A DNA stretch of 12,687 bases from Cellulomonas sp. (GTDB lineage: Bacteria; Actinomycetota; Actinomycetes; Actinomycetales; Cellulomonadaceae). Of the stretch, positions 6,759 through 12,687 are shown piece by piece. Position numbers and translations under genes: made by a program. The stretch is taken from NCBI GenBank assembly GCA_027451305.1, contig DAIDJQ010000036.1:1-12687 (forward strand). Direction: 5' to 3'. Below the pieces are notes generated by a model. It was given only the letters and a program-made list of their open reading frames with translations. It made no database searches and was not told the origin of the DNA. How positions within the stretch are numbered: the stretch's first letter is position 1; every line of letters begins with the position of its first letter.

Positions 6759-7277
6759 TCAGCCGAGCTTGTCGATCGCCGACTGGAGGGACTGCGCGTA
6801 GCCCTCGGAGGTGAAGGTCGCCCCCGAGACGGTGTCGATGTTCGCCGAGTTCGCCGCGACCGCCTCCTGCGTCAGGATCGGGACGGCGTAGGCGTTGATC
6901 TGCACGCTCTGACCGTGCTGGTTCGGCGTCTGCAGCGCCTTGACGGCGCTGATCTTGCCGTTGGTGAACGTCACCGAGACCTGAACGGGGCCGTAGGGGG
7001 TCTGCTCGGTGGTCCCGACGATCGTCTTGGTCCCGGTCGTCGTGCCCGACTGCGTCCCGGTGGCGCTCGAGGCGCTCGATCCGCTCGTCGTGCCGGCGGA
7101 GGTGCCTGTGCCGGTGCTCGTCCCGGCGGACTGGCCGGCGACGGTGCTGCTCCCGGTGCCGGTGGTGGCAGTCCCGGTCAGCGCCTCGGCGCCGGCGAAC
7201 CGGGCGGCGGCGGTGGCGGCGATCGCGGCCAGCGTGCCGGCGAAGATCAGGGTCCCGCGCCAGGGTTGGGTGCTCAT
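6759..7277 (-). CDS. Anchored or secreted FMN-binding domain protein, ApbE substrate
   Basis: Protein of 172 aa. Residues 8-30 are a hydrophobic N-terminal signal/anchor segment. Residues 33-85 are a Thr/Ser/Gly/Ala-rich low-complexity linker. The FMN_bind domain covers about 86-172, with YGPVQVSVTFTNGKISAVKA typical of the fold and DTVSGATFTSEGY (148-160) containing the acceptor motif SGAT; Thr154 is the expected flavinylated residue. The role is to carry electrons outside the membrane. The long linker would let the flavin domain swing between the membrane reductase and an acceptor. ATG 7277 overlaps the reductase stop (ATGA), and apbE starts 2 bp after this stop, so the electron donor, the carrier and the enzyme that loads its cofactor are made from one mRNA. 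The final acceptor is unknown. Confidence 0.92.
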   Translation of the reverse strand: MSTQPWRGTLIFAGTLAAIAATAAARFAGAEALTGTATTGTGSSTVAGQSAGTSTGTGTSAGTTSGSSASSATGTQSGTTTGTKTIVGTTEQTPYGPVQVSVTFTNGKISAVKALQTPNQHGQSVQINAYAVPILTQEAVAANSANIDTVSGATFTSEGYAQSLQSAIDKLG

Positions 7278-8680
7278 GACAGGCTCAGCTCCTCGTGGTG
7301 GATGGCGGCGCGCGGGACGCCCAGCGCCCGCGCCGACCGGACGACGGTGTCCGTCATCGCGGTGGGGCCGCAGACGAACACGTCCCGCTCGCGGATGTCG
7401 GGGACCGCGCGGCCCAGCACGGCGGGCGACAGCGGGTCGTACCCGAGGTCGCGCCGGCGGCCCGGCAGCGGGACGTAGTGCAAGGTCTCGTAGTCGGGGA
7501 ACTCCCGCGACAGGGCCAGCCCCTTGACGTCGTGCGCGCGGTGCACGACGACCACGTCACGGCCCTTGGCCACGAGATCCTCGGCCAGGGCCCGGATGGG
7601 GCCGATCCCGGCGCCGCCGGCCACCAGCAGCACGCGCCGCGACCGGGCACGGTCGGCGGTGAACTTGCCGAACGGACCCTCGAGCAGCACCCGGGTGCCG
7701 GGCCGGATGCGGCGCACCGCCGCGGAGTGGTCACCCAGAGCGCCGATCGTGAATCGGATCCGCTCGTCGGTCGGCACGATCGAGACGGAGTAGGGGTGCG
7801 CGGTGACGATGTGGCCGGGGGTGAGGAACCGCACCAGGAAGAACTGCCCGGCGCGGGTCTCCAGTGAGTCGATCCCGGTGCCCTTCAGCCACACGCTCGT
7901 CGTGCCGGCGGCCTCGTTGACCACCGACTCGACCCGCAGCCCGAGGTGGACGTGCTGGATCAGGGGCAGGCCGACGCGCCACCAGACGATCGCCAGCGCA
8001 GTGCCGGCGTACATGGTGAACCAGACGGTCTTGGCCGGCCAGGAGCCGACGAAGTGCGCGCCTGCGGAGATCTGGTGCAAGAAGGTCAGGAAGATGCCGC
8101 CGTAGATGGTCACGTGCACCGCGAACCACCACTCGTAGCTGAGGTAGCGCTTCAGCAGCCGGGCACTGGTCAGGCCGACGACGAAGAAGACGACGGTGCC
8201 GACGATCGCGGCCAGCATGTCCGGGTAGGTGTGCAGCTGCGCGATCAGCTCACCCCACGGCGTCTTGTGGCTGGTGACCATCCCGCCCAGGATCATCGCG
8301 CCGACGTGGGTCAGCACCAGCAGCAGCACGGTCGTGCCCAGCGACCGGTGCCAGGACACCAGCCGGTCCAGCCCCACCGCCCGCTCGAACCACGGCACCC
8401 GGGCCACCAGCAGCACCTGCGCGCACACCAGGAACGACCCGAGCAGCCCGGCCAGCTCGCCGAACGCGACCAGCGCGGTCCCGGGTGTCGACCCGAGCGC
8501 CGGCGACGTCCCGGCGTACCAGAACCACAGCACCGCCAACGACCCGAGCCAGATCACCGCGCGCACCGATCCTGCGCCGGGTCCACGTACGGGTGCCGCC
8601 TGACGGCCGCGTGAGGACGTCGTCGGGCGGCTCCCTCTCGCGGCGGGTCCGGCCGTCCGGGTCATGGTGGAGGTCGTCAT
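7274..8680 (-). CDS. Ferric-reductase-like transmembrane haem/FAD/NAD(P) oxidoreductase
   Basis: Protein of 468 aa. After a basic N-terminal tail (1-38), residues 40-240 form about six membrane spans with two histidine pairs: His111/His125 and His189/His202, the spacing expected for two stacked b-haems as in ferric reductases and NADPH oxidases. The cytoplasmic C-terminal half has FAD-binding HPYSVS (295-300), GPFGKF (335-340), NAD(P)-binding VAGGAGIGPIRAL (353-365) and CGP (437-439), and ends HHEELSLS. It should move electrons from cytosolic NAD(P)H through FAD and haem to the outer face, where the co-encoded FMN-binding protein can accept them. Fe(III) itself as substrate is only a family name, not shown. 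ATG 8680 is chosen; an in-frame ATG at 8665 (Met6) is possible. The gene heads the reductase-FMN carrier-apbE operon and is divergent from the metal ATPase. Confidence 0.92.
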   Translation of the reverse strand: MTTSTMTRTAGPAARGSRPTTSSRGRQAAPVRGPGAGSVRAVIWLGSLAVLWFWYAGTSPALGSTPGTALVAFGELAGLLGSFLVCAQVLLVARVPWFERAVGLDRLVSWHRSLGTTVLLLVLTHVGAMILGGMVTSHKTPWGELIAQLHTYPDMLAAIVGTVVFFVVGLTSARLLKRYLSYEWWFAVHVTIYGGIFLTFLHQISAGAHFVGSWPAKTVWFTMYAGTALAIVWWRVGLPLIQHVHLGLRVESVVNEAAGTTSVWLKGTGIDSLETRAGQFFLVRFLTPGHIVTAHPYSVSIVPTDERIRFTIGALGDHSAAVRRIRPGTRVLLEGPFGKFTADRARSRRVLLVAGGAGIGPIRALAEDLVAKGRDVVVVHRAHDVKGLALSREFPDYETLHYVPLPGRRRDLGYDPLSPAVLGRAVPDIRERDVFVCGPTAMTDTVVRSARALGVPRAAIHHEELSLS

Positions 8681-8681
8681 G

Positions 8682-8695
8682 GGAAGGATTCTTCC
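8682..8695. repeat. Inverted repeat at the reductase start codon
   Basis: GGAAG (8682-8686) and CTTCC (8691-8695) flank 4 nt, ending 1 bp before the reductase ATG. On the minus strand the segment also supplies the only GGAAG-like ribosome-site candidate and an AAGAAT hexamer (8693 to 8688). It could be a weak mRNA hairpin over the start or a part-operator. Confidence 0.3.
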
Positions 8696-8732
8696 GAGGG
8701 CTTCTCAGAGTTGTCTCCGAGTCGCCTGTGAG
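8691..8732 (-). promoter_or_regulatory. Candidate OmpR-family operator: 8-bp direct repeats on an 11-bp pitch
   Basis: On the plus strand TCTCAGAG (8703-8710), TCTCCGAG (8714-8721) and CCTGTGAG (8725-8732) begin exactly 11 bp apart. A looser copy, CTTCCGAG (8691-8698), lies 12 bp before the first. Read toward the reductase the units are CTCACAGG, CTCGGAGA, CTCTGAGA and CTCGGAAG. OmpR/PhoB-type winged-helix regulators commonly bind such head-to-tail repeats with about 11-bp centres. The units sit 11-52 bp upstream of the reductase ATG, where they would cover the promoter. Binding by the 4009-4686 regulator is inference. Confidence 0.55.
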
Positions 8733-8744
8733 CCGGATGTGCGC

Positions 8745-8781
8745 GGCGCCGCGGACCGGATCGGGTCCCTCCGGCGGCGCC
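8745..8781. repeat. Long interrupted dyad in the reductase/ATPase divergent intergenic region
   Basis: GGCGCCG (8745-8751) pairs with CGGCGCC (8775-8781), and inside it GGACC (8753-8757) pairs with GGTCC (8764-8768) around a 6-nt loop. As RNA or cruciform this is a sizeable hairpin. It lies between the two divergent promoters and may insulate them or be an operator. If the ATPase mRNA is leaderless, it is not part of that transcript. Confidence 0.3.
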
Positions 8782-8799
8782 AAGGGCAGCCGACCCTTG
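8781..8799. promoter_or_regulatory. Inverted repeat upstream of the metal ATPase, possible operator
   Basis: CAAGGG (8781-8786) and CCCTTG (8794-8799) form a perfect 6-bp inverted repeat with a 7-nt spacer, 37 bp upstream of the ATPase ATG. A shorter palindrome CGCATGCG (8804-8811) follows. The position would suit a dimeric metal-responsive repressor or activator, but no such regulator gene is in the window. Confidence 0.3.
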
Positions 8800-8823
8800 C
8801 TATCGCATGCGCCGCGGGTCGGG

Positions 8824-8835
8824 TATCACGGACGC
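8824..8835 (+). promoter_or_regulatory. Putative -10 element for a leaderless ATPase mRNA
   Basis: TATCAC (8824-8829) is 6 nt ahead of ATG 8836, the same spacing as at three other first genes here. It lacks the final T of TANNNT, so it is the weakest of the set. No Shine-Dalgarno sequence precedes this ATG. Confidence 0.3.
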
Positions 8836-10737
8836 ATGACCAAGATCGAGGACTGGCTGCGCCGCTACCCGATGGTGGCCGCGACGCTCGTCGTTGCCCT
8901 CGCAGGCTTCGTCCTGACCCTGACCGCGCCGGCCGCTACCCGCTGGGTGGTGGGCGGCTACGCGCTCGTCGTGGCCGGAATGCATGCGTACCAGATGGTG
9001 CGGGACATGCTGCGCGGCAACTTCGGGCTCGACGTGCTGGCGGTCACCGCCATCGTCTCCACCGTCGCGGTGGGGGACGTGTGGGCCGCCATCATCGTCG
9101 TCCTCATGCTGACCGGAGGCTCGGCACTCGAGGACTACGCCTCCGCGCGGGCGCACCGGGAGGTCTCGGCCCTGCTCGCGCGGGCACCGCACTACGCCCA
9201 CGTGGTCGGAGCGGACGGGGAGCTGAGCGACGTCGCCGTGACCGACGTGCGGGTCGGCGACCTGCTGCTGGTCAAGCCGGGGGAGGCGGTCCCGGTCGAC
9301 GGCGTCCTCGAGGGCGACGCCGCCTCGTTCGACGAGTCGTCCCTCACCGGCGAGTCCCTCCCGGTGGAGCACCTGCCCGGCGAGGCCGTGCTGTCCGGAT
9401 CGGTCAGCGACCAGCAGGTGGCCATGGTGCGGGCCACCGTCGAGGCCAAGGACAGCCAGTACCAGAAGATCATCGAGCTGGTCCAGGCCGCCGCCGACTC
9501 CAAGGCGCCGATCGTGCGCCTCGCAGACCGGTACGCCGTCCCGTTCACCGCCGTCGCCCTGGTGCTCGGCGGGGTCGCGTGGTGGCTGAGCGGCAGCCCG
9601 GTCCGGTTCGCCGAGGTGCTCGTCGTCGCGACGCCGTGCCCGCTGCTGATCGCTGCACCCGTGGCGTTCATCGCCGGCATGAGCCGGGCGGCCAAGAACG
9701 GCGTGATCATCAAGTCCGGCGGCATCCTGGAGCAGCTCGCGCGGGTGCGCACCGTCGCGCTGGACAAGACCGGGACCCTCACCTACGGCCGGCCGCGCGT
9801 CGAGTCGGTGGAGCCGGAGTCGGGCACCTCGTCCGACGAGCTGGTCCGCATGGCTGCTGCCGCCGAGCAGTTCTCGCCGCACGTCCTCGCCCAGTCCGTG
9901 GTGGACGCCGCGGGCGCTCGCGGGCTGGAGGTGCCGGACGCTGCGGACGTGATCGAGACCACAGCCGCCGGCGTCACCGCCACGGTCGACGGCCGGCAGG
10001 TGGTGGTGGGCAAGGCGAGCCACGTGGGGCAGGCCACGGGCCGCGCGGTGGTCGCCGCCGAGCTGCCCCCGGGTCGGCTCGCGGTGCACGTGGGGCTCGA
10101 CGGCCGGCACGTGGGCCGGCTCGTCGTGGCCGACGAGATCCGGCACAACGCCGCACCGACCCTGCGGACCCTGCACCACCTCGGGGTGCGGCACGTGGTG
10201 ATGCTGACCGGCGACTCGGAGCCGACCGCCCGGCACGTCGCCGCCGCGATCGGCGTGGACGACGTGCGGGCCGGCCTGCTACCGGCCGACAAGGTCGCGG
10301 CGGTCGCCGGCCTCGCGGACCGTCCGGTGATGATGGTCGGTGACGGCGTGAACGACGCCCCGGTGCTGGCCGCGGCCGACGTCGGCGTCGCGATGGGTGC
10401 CAAGGGGGCGACGGCGGCGAGCGAGTCGGCGGACGTCGTCATCATGCTGGACGACCTCGGCCGGGTGGCCTCGAGCGTGGCGATCGCCCAGCGCACCGTC
10501 AGGGTGGCGCTGGAGTCCATCTGGATGGGCATCGGGCTCAGCATCGGGCTGATGGTCGTCGCCGCCTTCGGGCTGATCCCGGCCGTGGTCGGTGCCGGGC
10601 TGCAGGAGGTGGTGGACCTCGTCGCCATCATCGGGGCGCTGCGGGCCGTGCGGCCGGGCCGGTCGGAGCCGCAGCCGACCCACGCGGACCTGCCGCCGGT
10701 CGAGCACGCGAACGCGGTGGTCGCCGGAGTCCTCTGA
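8836..10737 (+). CDS. P1B-type heavy-metal-transporting ATPase with TPC motif
   Basis: Protein of 633 aa with about eight membrane spans, starting directly in the first span with no N-terminal HMA metal-binding domain. It has actuator TGES (171-174), membrane metal site TPCP (266-269), phosphorylation motif DKTGTLT (Asp310), TGD (458-460) and hinge GDGVNDAP (502-509). The last span region carries QEVVD (590-594). The usual CPC of copper/zinc pumps and the SPC/HEGG pattern of cobalt-type pumps are both absent. TPC with a QExxD-like last helix recalls the P1B-5 group (nickel/iron, for example Sinorhizobium Nia), but the C-terminal haemerythrin domain of that group is missing, so the metal is uncertain. 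The normally conserved HP dipeptide of the nucleotide domain reads His349-Val350 (SPHVLA). ATG 8836 is chosen because the family homology begins there; the frame stays open upstream across the opposite-strand reductase gene, which is not coding on this strand. Confidence 0.92.
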   Translation: MTKIEDWLRRYPMVAATLVVALAGFVLTLTAPAATRWVVGGYALVVAGMHAYQMVRDMLRGNFGLDVLAVTAIVSTVAVGDVWAAIIVVLMLTGGSALEDYASARAHREVSALLARAPHYAHVVGADGELSDVAVTDVRVGDLLLVKPGEAVPVDGVLEGDAASFDESSLTGESLPVEHLPGEAVLSGSVSDQQVAMVRATVEAKDSQYQKIIELVQAAADSKAPIVRLADRYAVPFTAVALVLGGVAWWLSGSPVRFAEVLVVATPCPLLIAAPVAFIAGMSRAAKNGVIIKSGGILEQLARVRTVALDKTGTLTYGRPRVESVEPESGTSSDELVRMAAAAEQFSPHVLAQSVVDAAGARGLEVPDAADVIETTAAGVTATVDGRQVVVGKASHVGQATGRAVVAAELPPGRLAVHVGLDGRHVGRLVVADEIRHNAAPTLRTLHHLGVRHVVMLTGDSEPTARHVAAAIGVDDVRAGLLPADKVAAVAGLADRPVMMVGDGVNDAPVLAAADVGVAMGAKGATAASESADVVIMLDDLGRVASSVAIAQRTVRVALESIWMGIGLSIGLMVVAAFGLIPAVVGAGLQEVVDLVAIIGALRAVRPGRSEPQPTHADLPPVEHANAVVAGVL

Positions 10738-10738
10738 G

Positions 10739-10797
10739 CCGTCGCGACGGGTTCCGCCCGGCGGGCGCGGCCGCCGGGCGCGAGGAACGGGCGACGG
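10739..10797. terminator. Large bidirectional hairpin terminator between convergent genes
   Basis: Three nested arms pair: CCGTCGC (10739-10745) with GCGACGG (10791-10797), GTTCC (10751-10755) with GGAAC (10784-10788), and GCCCGGCGG (10756-10764) with CCGCCGGGC (10771-10779), around a 6-nt loop, with small bulges. It starts 2 bp after the ATPase stop and faces the dehydrogenase 3' end, so it suits both strands. No T-tract follows on either side. Confidence 0.7.
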
Positions 10798-10836
10798 GGT
10801 GCGCGGCGCCGGTGCGCCGGACGTGACGCGCGCAGG

Positions 10837-11886
10837 TCAGGGCACGACGACGGTCATCCCGGCCCTCGCGGCGCCCGGTGTGCCGAGGGCTGCGAGGGCG
10901 TCGGCGGCGCCGTCGAGCCCCACGGTGCGGCCGACGAGCAGGTCCGGTGCCAGCCGTCCGGCCGCGATGGCGGCCAGCATCGGGGGGTACTCGTGCGCGG
11001 CCATGCCGTGGCTGCCGTACAGCTCCAGCTCCCATGCGATCACCCGGTCCATCGGCAGCGCGGGCCGCGAACGCTCCCCGAGCAGCAGGCCCACCTGCAC
11101 GTGACGCCCGCGCCGCCGCAACGAGAGCACGCCGGTCTCGGCGGTCGCCGGGTCACCGAGCGCCTCGACGGCCACGTGCGCCCCGCCGCCGGTCAGCGCC
11201 ACCACCCGGGCGGCCACCGCTGCGGGGGCGTCGGCGCCCGGGTCCACCGCCGCGTGCGCGCCGAGGTCGACGGCTGCCGCGCGGGCCGCCGCCGACGGGT
11301 CCACCGCGACCACCCGTGCGCCGAACGACCGCGCGATCATCACCGCCGAGAGCCCTACACCGCCGCAGCCCAGCACCACCACCTCGTCGGCCTCCCGCAC
11401 CCGCCCGTGCACCGTCAGCGCCCGGTACGCGGTGGCGAACCGGCAGCCCAGGGACGCCGCCGTCGTGGCCGCCATGGAGTCGGGGAGCCGCACCAGGTTG
11501 GCGTCGGCGTGGTGCAGCGCAACCAGCTCCGCGAAGGACCCCCAGTGGGTGAATCCCGGTTGGGTCTGGTCCGGGCACACCTGCTGCTCACCGGCGCGGC
11601 AGGTGTCGCACGCGCCGCACGCGCAGACGAAGGGGACGGTCACGCGGTCCCCGGCCCGCCAGTGGTGCACCTGCGGTCCCACCGACACGGCGGTGCCCGC
11701 CAGCTCGTGACCGGGGACGTGCGGCAGCGCCACGGTGTCGTCGTGACCTTGCCAGGCGTGCCAGTCGCTGCGGCACACCCCGGTGGCCTCGACCCGCACG
11801 ACGACGCCGTCCGACGGGCACGCCGGCTCCGGCACCTCGACGACGGCGGGCCGGGCCCCGAACTCCTCGATCAGCAGCGCGCGCAC
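10837..11886 (-). CDS. Zinc-dependent medium-chain alcohol dehydrogenase
   Basis: NAD(P)-dependent zinc dehydrogenase of 349 aa, the usual length. The catalytic zinc site is Cys38 (TGVCRSD) with the GHE signature His60-Glu61 and probably Cys148 (SLGCRFATAYRAL). The structural zinc lobe has Cys90, Cys93, Cys96 and Cys104. The Rossmann fold has GCGGVGLS (173-180), and VAVDP with Asp at the end of the second strand favours NAD. The substrate is some alcohol/aldehyde pair that I cannot specify. The start is GTG 11886, where the family's MRALLIEEFG begins; no in-frame ATG is nearby. A CACGAT hexamer lies 6 nt ahead. The gene is monocistronic, convergent with the ATPase and divergent from the HAD gene, with no evident functional tie to either. 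Confidence 0.93.
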   Translation of the reverse strand: MRALLIEEFGARPAVVEVPEPACPSDGVVVRVEATGVCRSDWHAWQGHDDTVALPHVPGHELAGTAVSVGPQVHHWRAGDRVTVPFVCACGACDTCRAGEQQVCPDQTQPGFTHWGSFAELVALHHADANLVRLPDSMAATTAASLGCRFATAYRALTVHGRVREADEVVVLGCGGVGLSAVMIARSFGARVVAVDPSAAARAAAVDLGAHAAVDPGADAPAAVAARVVALTGGGAHVAVEALGDPATAETGVLSLRRRGRHVQVGLLLGERSRPALPMDRVIAWELELYGSHGMAAHEYPPMLAAIAAGRLAPDLLVGRTVGLDGAADALAALGTPGAARAGMTVVVP

Positions 11887-11898
11887 CGGTCGATCGTG
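11887..11898 (-). promoter_or_regulatory. Putative -10 element for a leaderless dehydrogenase mRNA
   Basis: On the minus strand CACGAT (11898 to 11893) is followed by 6 nt and then the GTG at 11886. It matches the kinase-gene CACGCT element closely. No ribosome site precedes the GTG. The -35 region is not recognisable. Confidence 0.35.
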
Positions 11899-11949
11899 CC
11901 AGCCCGCCGTCGGCGAGGACGTGACCGACCAGCGGCGGCGTCACCCAGC

Positions 11950-11969
11950 CGTCCCGCCCCGCCGGGACG
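11950..11969. repeat. Perfect 7-bp hairpin in the dehydrogenase/HAD intergenic region
   Basis: CGTCCCG (11950-11956) pairs with CGGGACG (11963-11969) around 6 nt. It lies in the 228-bp divergent gap (11887-12114), about 65 bp from the dehydrogenase start. It could be an operator for either gene. Apart from this dyad and the dehydrogenase -10 candidate, I see nothing convincing in the gap. Confidence 0.3.
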
Positions 11970-12114
11970 CGGTGAAGATGCGGCGATGGTCCCGGTCGTA
12001 CGGCGGGCTCCGGTGGTCGGATGGGACTGGTCGCACCGCGCTGACGGGCACGGCGGGCTGATCGGTCACGACCGGCTGCCGCCGGCGTAGGACACGGGAA
12101 GAGGTTCGACGACG

Positions 12115-12687
12115 ATGATCGTGCTCTGGGACCTGGACGGGACCCTCCTGCTGGACAACAGCCCCGAGGGCGGCGAGAGCGTGTTCGCACAGGCGCTCCG
12201 GGACGTCACGGGGCTGGTGGACGTGACGGTCCCCGAACGGCACGGCAAGGTCGACTGGCAGATCCTCGACGAGATGCGGCGCGGTGCCGGCCAGCCGGAC
12301 AGCGTGGCCGGCCCACTGACCAGGCGCTTCGTCGAGCTGTCGGACGCGTGGTACGCGCAGCCGGCGAACGCCTGCGACCCCGTGCAGGGTGCGCCGGAGG
12401 CGCTCGCGGCGGTGCATGCCAACGGCTGGACCAACGCGCTGATCACCGGCAACTCCAAGCAGCGCACCCGTGTGAAGCTGACCAGCGCGGGCTACGACCT
12501 CGGGCTCTTCGACTGGGGGCACTCCTTCTTCGGCGCCATCTACCCGGACCGCGCGGCCCTCGCCTGGGCGGCGGCGCGCGCAGTGCCGAACGGTGTGCTG
12601 GTGGGTGACACGGAGGGTGACGGCGTCGCGGCGAACGCCGGCGGCTTCGCCTTCGTCGCGGTCACCACCGGCGGCACGGACGCCGCG
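12115..12687 (+). CDS. HAD-superfamily hydrolase, N-terminal 191 residues (3' end outside window)
   Basis: The frame from ATG 12115 is open to the last base, so the stop lies beyond the window. HAD motif I is WDLDGTLL with nucleophile Asp6 and general acid Asp8. Motif II is LITGNS (109-114, Thr111). Motif IV is VGDTEGDGVAA (163-173). A helical cap lies between motifs I and II (about 15-95). The usual motif III lysine is not obvious; YPDRAAL (143-149) offers Arg146 at the matching place, as in some HAD phosphatase-like subfamilies. It is probably a phosphatase or dehalogenase-like enzyme of unknown substrate, with roughly 20-45 residues missing. GGAAGAGG (12097-12104) sits 10 nt upstream, so unlike several neighbours this start appears to use a ribosome site. 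Confidence 0.88.
   Translation, partial: MIVLWDLDGTLLLDNSPEGGESVFAQALRDVTGLVDVTVPERHGKVDWQILDEMRRGAGQPDSVAGPLTRRFVELSDAWYAQPANACDPVQGAPEALAAVHANGWTNALITGNSKQRTRVKLTSAGYDLGLFDWGHSFFGAIYPDRAALAWAAARAVPNGVLVGDTEGDGVAANAGGFAFVAVTTGGTDAA

Noticed and set aside
7019..7180. Repetitive-looking sequence in the FMN-binding protein gene, considered as a tandem repeat or inserted element
   Set aside because: It encodes the Thr/Ser/Gly/Ala-rich linker in frame; there is no exact repeated unit at the DNA level and no sign of insertion.
8485..8835. Upstream in-frame extension of the P-type ATPase
   Set aside because: The frame is open, but this part lies antisense to the reductase gene and across the intergenic region, is Arg/Ser/Pro-rich, and homology begins at MTKIEDW (8836).
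10993..12090. 365-codon plus-strand open frame opposite the alcohol dehydrogenase
   Set aside because: The minus strand has a complete zinc dehydrogenase with both zinc sites and a Rossmann motif; the plus translation is low-complexity His/Arg/Gly.
11986..12090. 34-codon small ORF (MVPVVRRAPVVGWDW...) just ahead of the HAD gene
   Set aside because: It has a weak ribosome site, no recognisable similarity and the length expected by chance at this GC content. It could be a leader peptide only if conserved in relatives.
1..12687. CRISPR arrays, tRNA genes, insertion sequences, toxin-antitoxin pairs or defence genes
   Set aside because: Reading both strands showed no regularly spaced exact repeats with spacers, no cloverleaf-type sequence that I could recognise, and no transposase, nuclease or toxin motifs in the supported genes.

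Overview
The window is very GC-rich DNA with strong third-position G/C bias, few Shine-Dalgarno sequences at first genes, many ATGA/GTGA stop-start overlaps, and proteins of actinobacterial type. The best guess is a high-GC Actinomycetota chromosome, perhaps of the Cellulomonadaceae. That placement is inference from style only; no rRNA or marker gene is present. It holds ten complete protein genes and two cut by the window edges. I see no tRNA, rRNA, CRISPR array, transposon or phage gene.

Region 1 (1-3222, + strand) concerns potassium and osmotic control. It has the C-terminal half of a KimA-like APC-superfamily potassium importer, a short gap dense in dyad symmetry, then an overlapping pair: a KdpD-type histidine kinase lacking the usual large N-terminal KdpD/USP sensor, and a KdpE-type regulator. 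No kdpFABC genes are visible.

Region 2 (3266-6020, + strand) is a tightly overlapping three-gene operon: a FetB/UPF0014 membrane protein (the permease half of a putative metal/iron exporter, without its FetA ATPase), an OmpR-family response regulator and its membrane histidine kinase.

Region 3 (5992-8680, - strand) converges on and overlaps the kinase gene. Its operon encodes a ferric-reductase-like transmembrane haem/flavin oxidoreductase, a secreted or anchored FMN-binding protein with an SGAT flavinylation site, and the ApbE flavin transferase expected to attach the FMN. Together they form a plausible NAD(P)H-to-outside electron path. Upstream of this operon are three 8-bp direct repeats spaced exactly 11 bp, plus a fourth looser copy. 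This layout suits an OmpR/PhoB-type regulator, and the neighbouring region 2 regulator is the obvious candidate.

Region 4 (8836-10737, + strand) is divergent from that operon: a P1B-type metal ATPase with a TPC membrane motif and no N-terminal metal-binding domain. A strong bidirectional hairpin separates it from a convergent zinc alcohol dehydrogenase (10837-11886, - strand). A HAD hydrolase starts at 12115 and runs off the right edge.

Taken together, FetB, the two-component system, the flavin/haem electron chain and the TPC-type ATPase look like one metal/redox homeostasis neighbourhood, with an identifiable candidate operator linking regulator and reductase. Each family is known. The linkage, the operator and the recurring leaderless-type starts are the parts most worth testing.
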